Source of the DNA: Chloroflexota bacterium
Lineage (GTDB): Bacteria; Chloroflexota; Ktedonobacteria; Ktedonobacterales; Ktedonobacteraceae
Length of the DNA stretch: 6,709 nucleotides
Reading direction: 5' to 3'
Assembly: GCA_005881295.1 (NCBI GenBank)
Contig: VBHS01000044.1
Span: 1 to 6,709 of the forward strand
Under the pieces are notes generated by a model. It was not told where the DNA came from. It was given only the letters and a program-made list of their open reading frames with translations, and made no database searches. The first letter of the stretch is position 1; each line of letters begins with the position of its first letter. Positions 6,349-6,709 of this stretch are shown here, piece by piece. Both the position numbers and the translations under genes were made by a program.

Positions 6349-6709
6349 ATGCATACTCACTCAAGACGTTTTTACATGTTTCTCTCCATCGGGGCCGCGT
6401 TAGTGACGATGGGTGTGAAGTTTATCGGGTACTTTTTAACGGGGTCTGTTGGGTTATTCGCCGATGCGGCTGAATCAGTGGTCAATCTGGTGGCGGCATT
6501 GGTGGGATTCTGGGCCTTGACACTGGCCGCGCGTCCAGCCGATGAGGACCATGCCTACGGCCATACCAAATCAGAATACTTTTCCAGTGGCGTGGAAGGG
6601 GCGCTCATTCTGGTCGCTGCTCTCGTCATTATTGTGGAGGCCATTCCACGCCTTCTCCATCCACAAGCTATCGAGCAAGTCGGTCTCGGATTAGCGTTCT
6701 CTGTTGCAG
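6349..6709 (+). CDS. Cation diffusion facilitator (CDF) family transporter, N-terminal part
   Basis: The first 120 residues are present; the gene runs past the window end (a full CDF protein is about 300 residues or more). The ATG at 6349 has AAGAGG 7 nt upstream. CDF proteins export divalent metal ions from the cytoplasm in exchange for protons, usually as dimers. Visible are membrane helix 1 (about 9-30), the family signature TGSVGLFADAAESVVN (31-46) leading into helix 2 (to about 60), the loop ARPADEDHAYGHTKSEYFSS (61-80), and helix 3 (about 84-100). The helix-2 positions that hold the metal half-site in H/D-type or D/D-type members are Glu42 and Asn46 here. The other half-site lies outside the window, so the metal cannot be assigned. 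It is divergent from the reductase and has its own strong promoter. Confidence 0.92.
   Translation, partial: MHTHSRRFYMFLSIGAALVTMGVKFIGYFLTGSVGLFADAAESVVNLVAALVGFWALTLAARPADEDHAYGHTKSEYFSSGVEGALILVAALVIIVEAIPRLLHPQAIEQVGLGLAFSVA

Overview
The window looks like chromosomal DNA from a bacterium with moderate GC content. My best guess is a member of the Chloroflexota, class Ktedonobacteria. The guess rests on a receptor-type Ser/Thr kinase-like protein with a large extracytoplasmic domain, a lipoprotein with a Gly run and a Thr/Pro-rich stalk after the lipobox, and a membrane-anchored streptogramin-lyase-like propeller. It rests on recalled family patterns, not on a marker gene. I see no RNA genes, insertion sequences, CRISPR array or phage genes.

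Layout, left to right. Bases 1-783 (+) hold the C-terminal 260 residues of a PQQ-dependent sugar (glucose/sorbosone-type) dehydrogenase. It converges, across 77 bp, with a large minus-strand gene (861-3131) for a one-pass membrane protein. That protein has a cytoplasmic PknB-like kinase fold and an ectodomain of about 365 residues. The kinase fold lacks the HRD aspartate and the helix-C glutamate and has a degenerate glycine loop, so it is probably a pseudokinase. A good sigma70-type promoter and an inverted repeat precede it. Next on the minus strand are a seven-bladed, membrane-anchored Vgb/SMP-30-like beta-propeller (3267-4487) and, 36 bp upstream of it, a lipoprotein whose cupredoxin domain stops halfway (4524-4910). 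The second half, with the Cys, His and Met copper ligands, is missing. Further upstream on the same strand is an aldo/keto reductase with an intact catalytic tetrad (5031-6005).

A 343-bp divergent intergenic region (6006-6348) separates the reductase from a plus-strand cation diffusion facilitator gene that runs off the window (6349-6709). This region holds a textbook promoter (TTGACA, 17 bp, TACAAT) for the transporter, a candidate extended -10 promoter for the reductase, and two short palindromes placed like operators.

The genes do not form one obvious pathway. Three products (the propeller, the lipoprotein and the ectodomain of the kinase-like protein) are predicted to sit outside the membrane, and the dehydrogenase family is usually exported too. 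The most notable points are the pseudokinase receptor and the broken cupredoxin, whose 3' end looks like a deletion junction just before the propeller gene. I found no convincing evidence of a wholly new multi-gene system.
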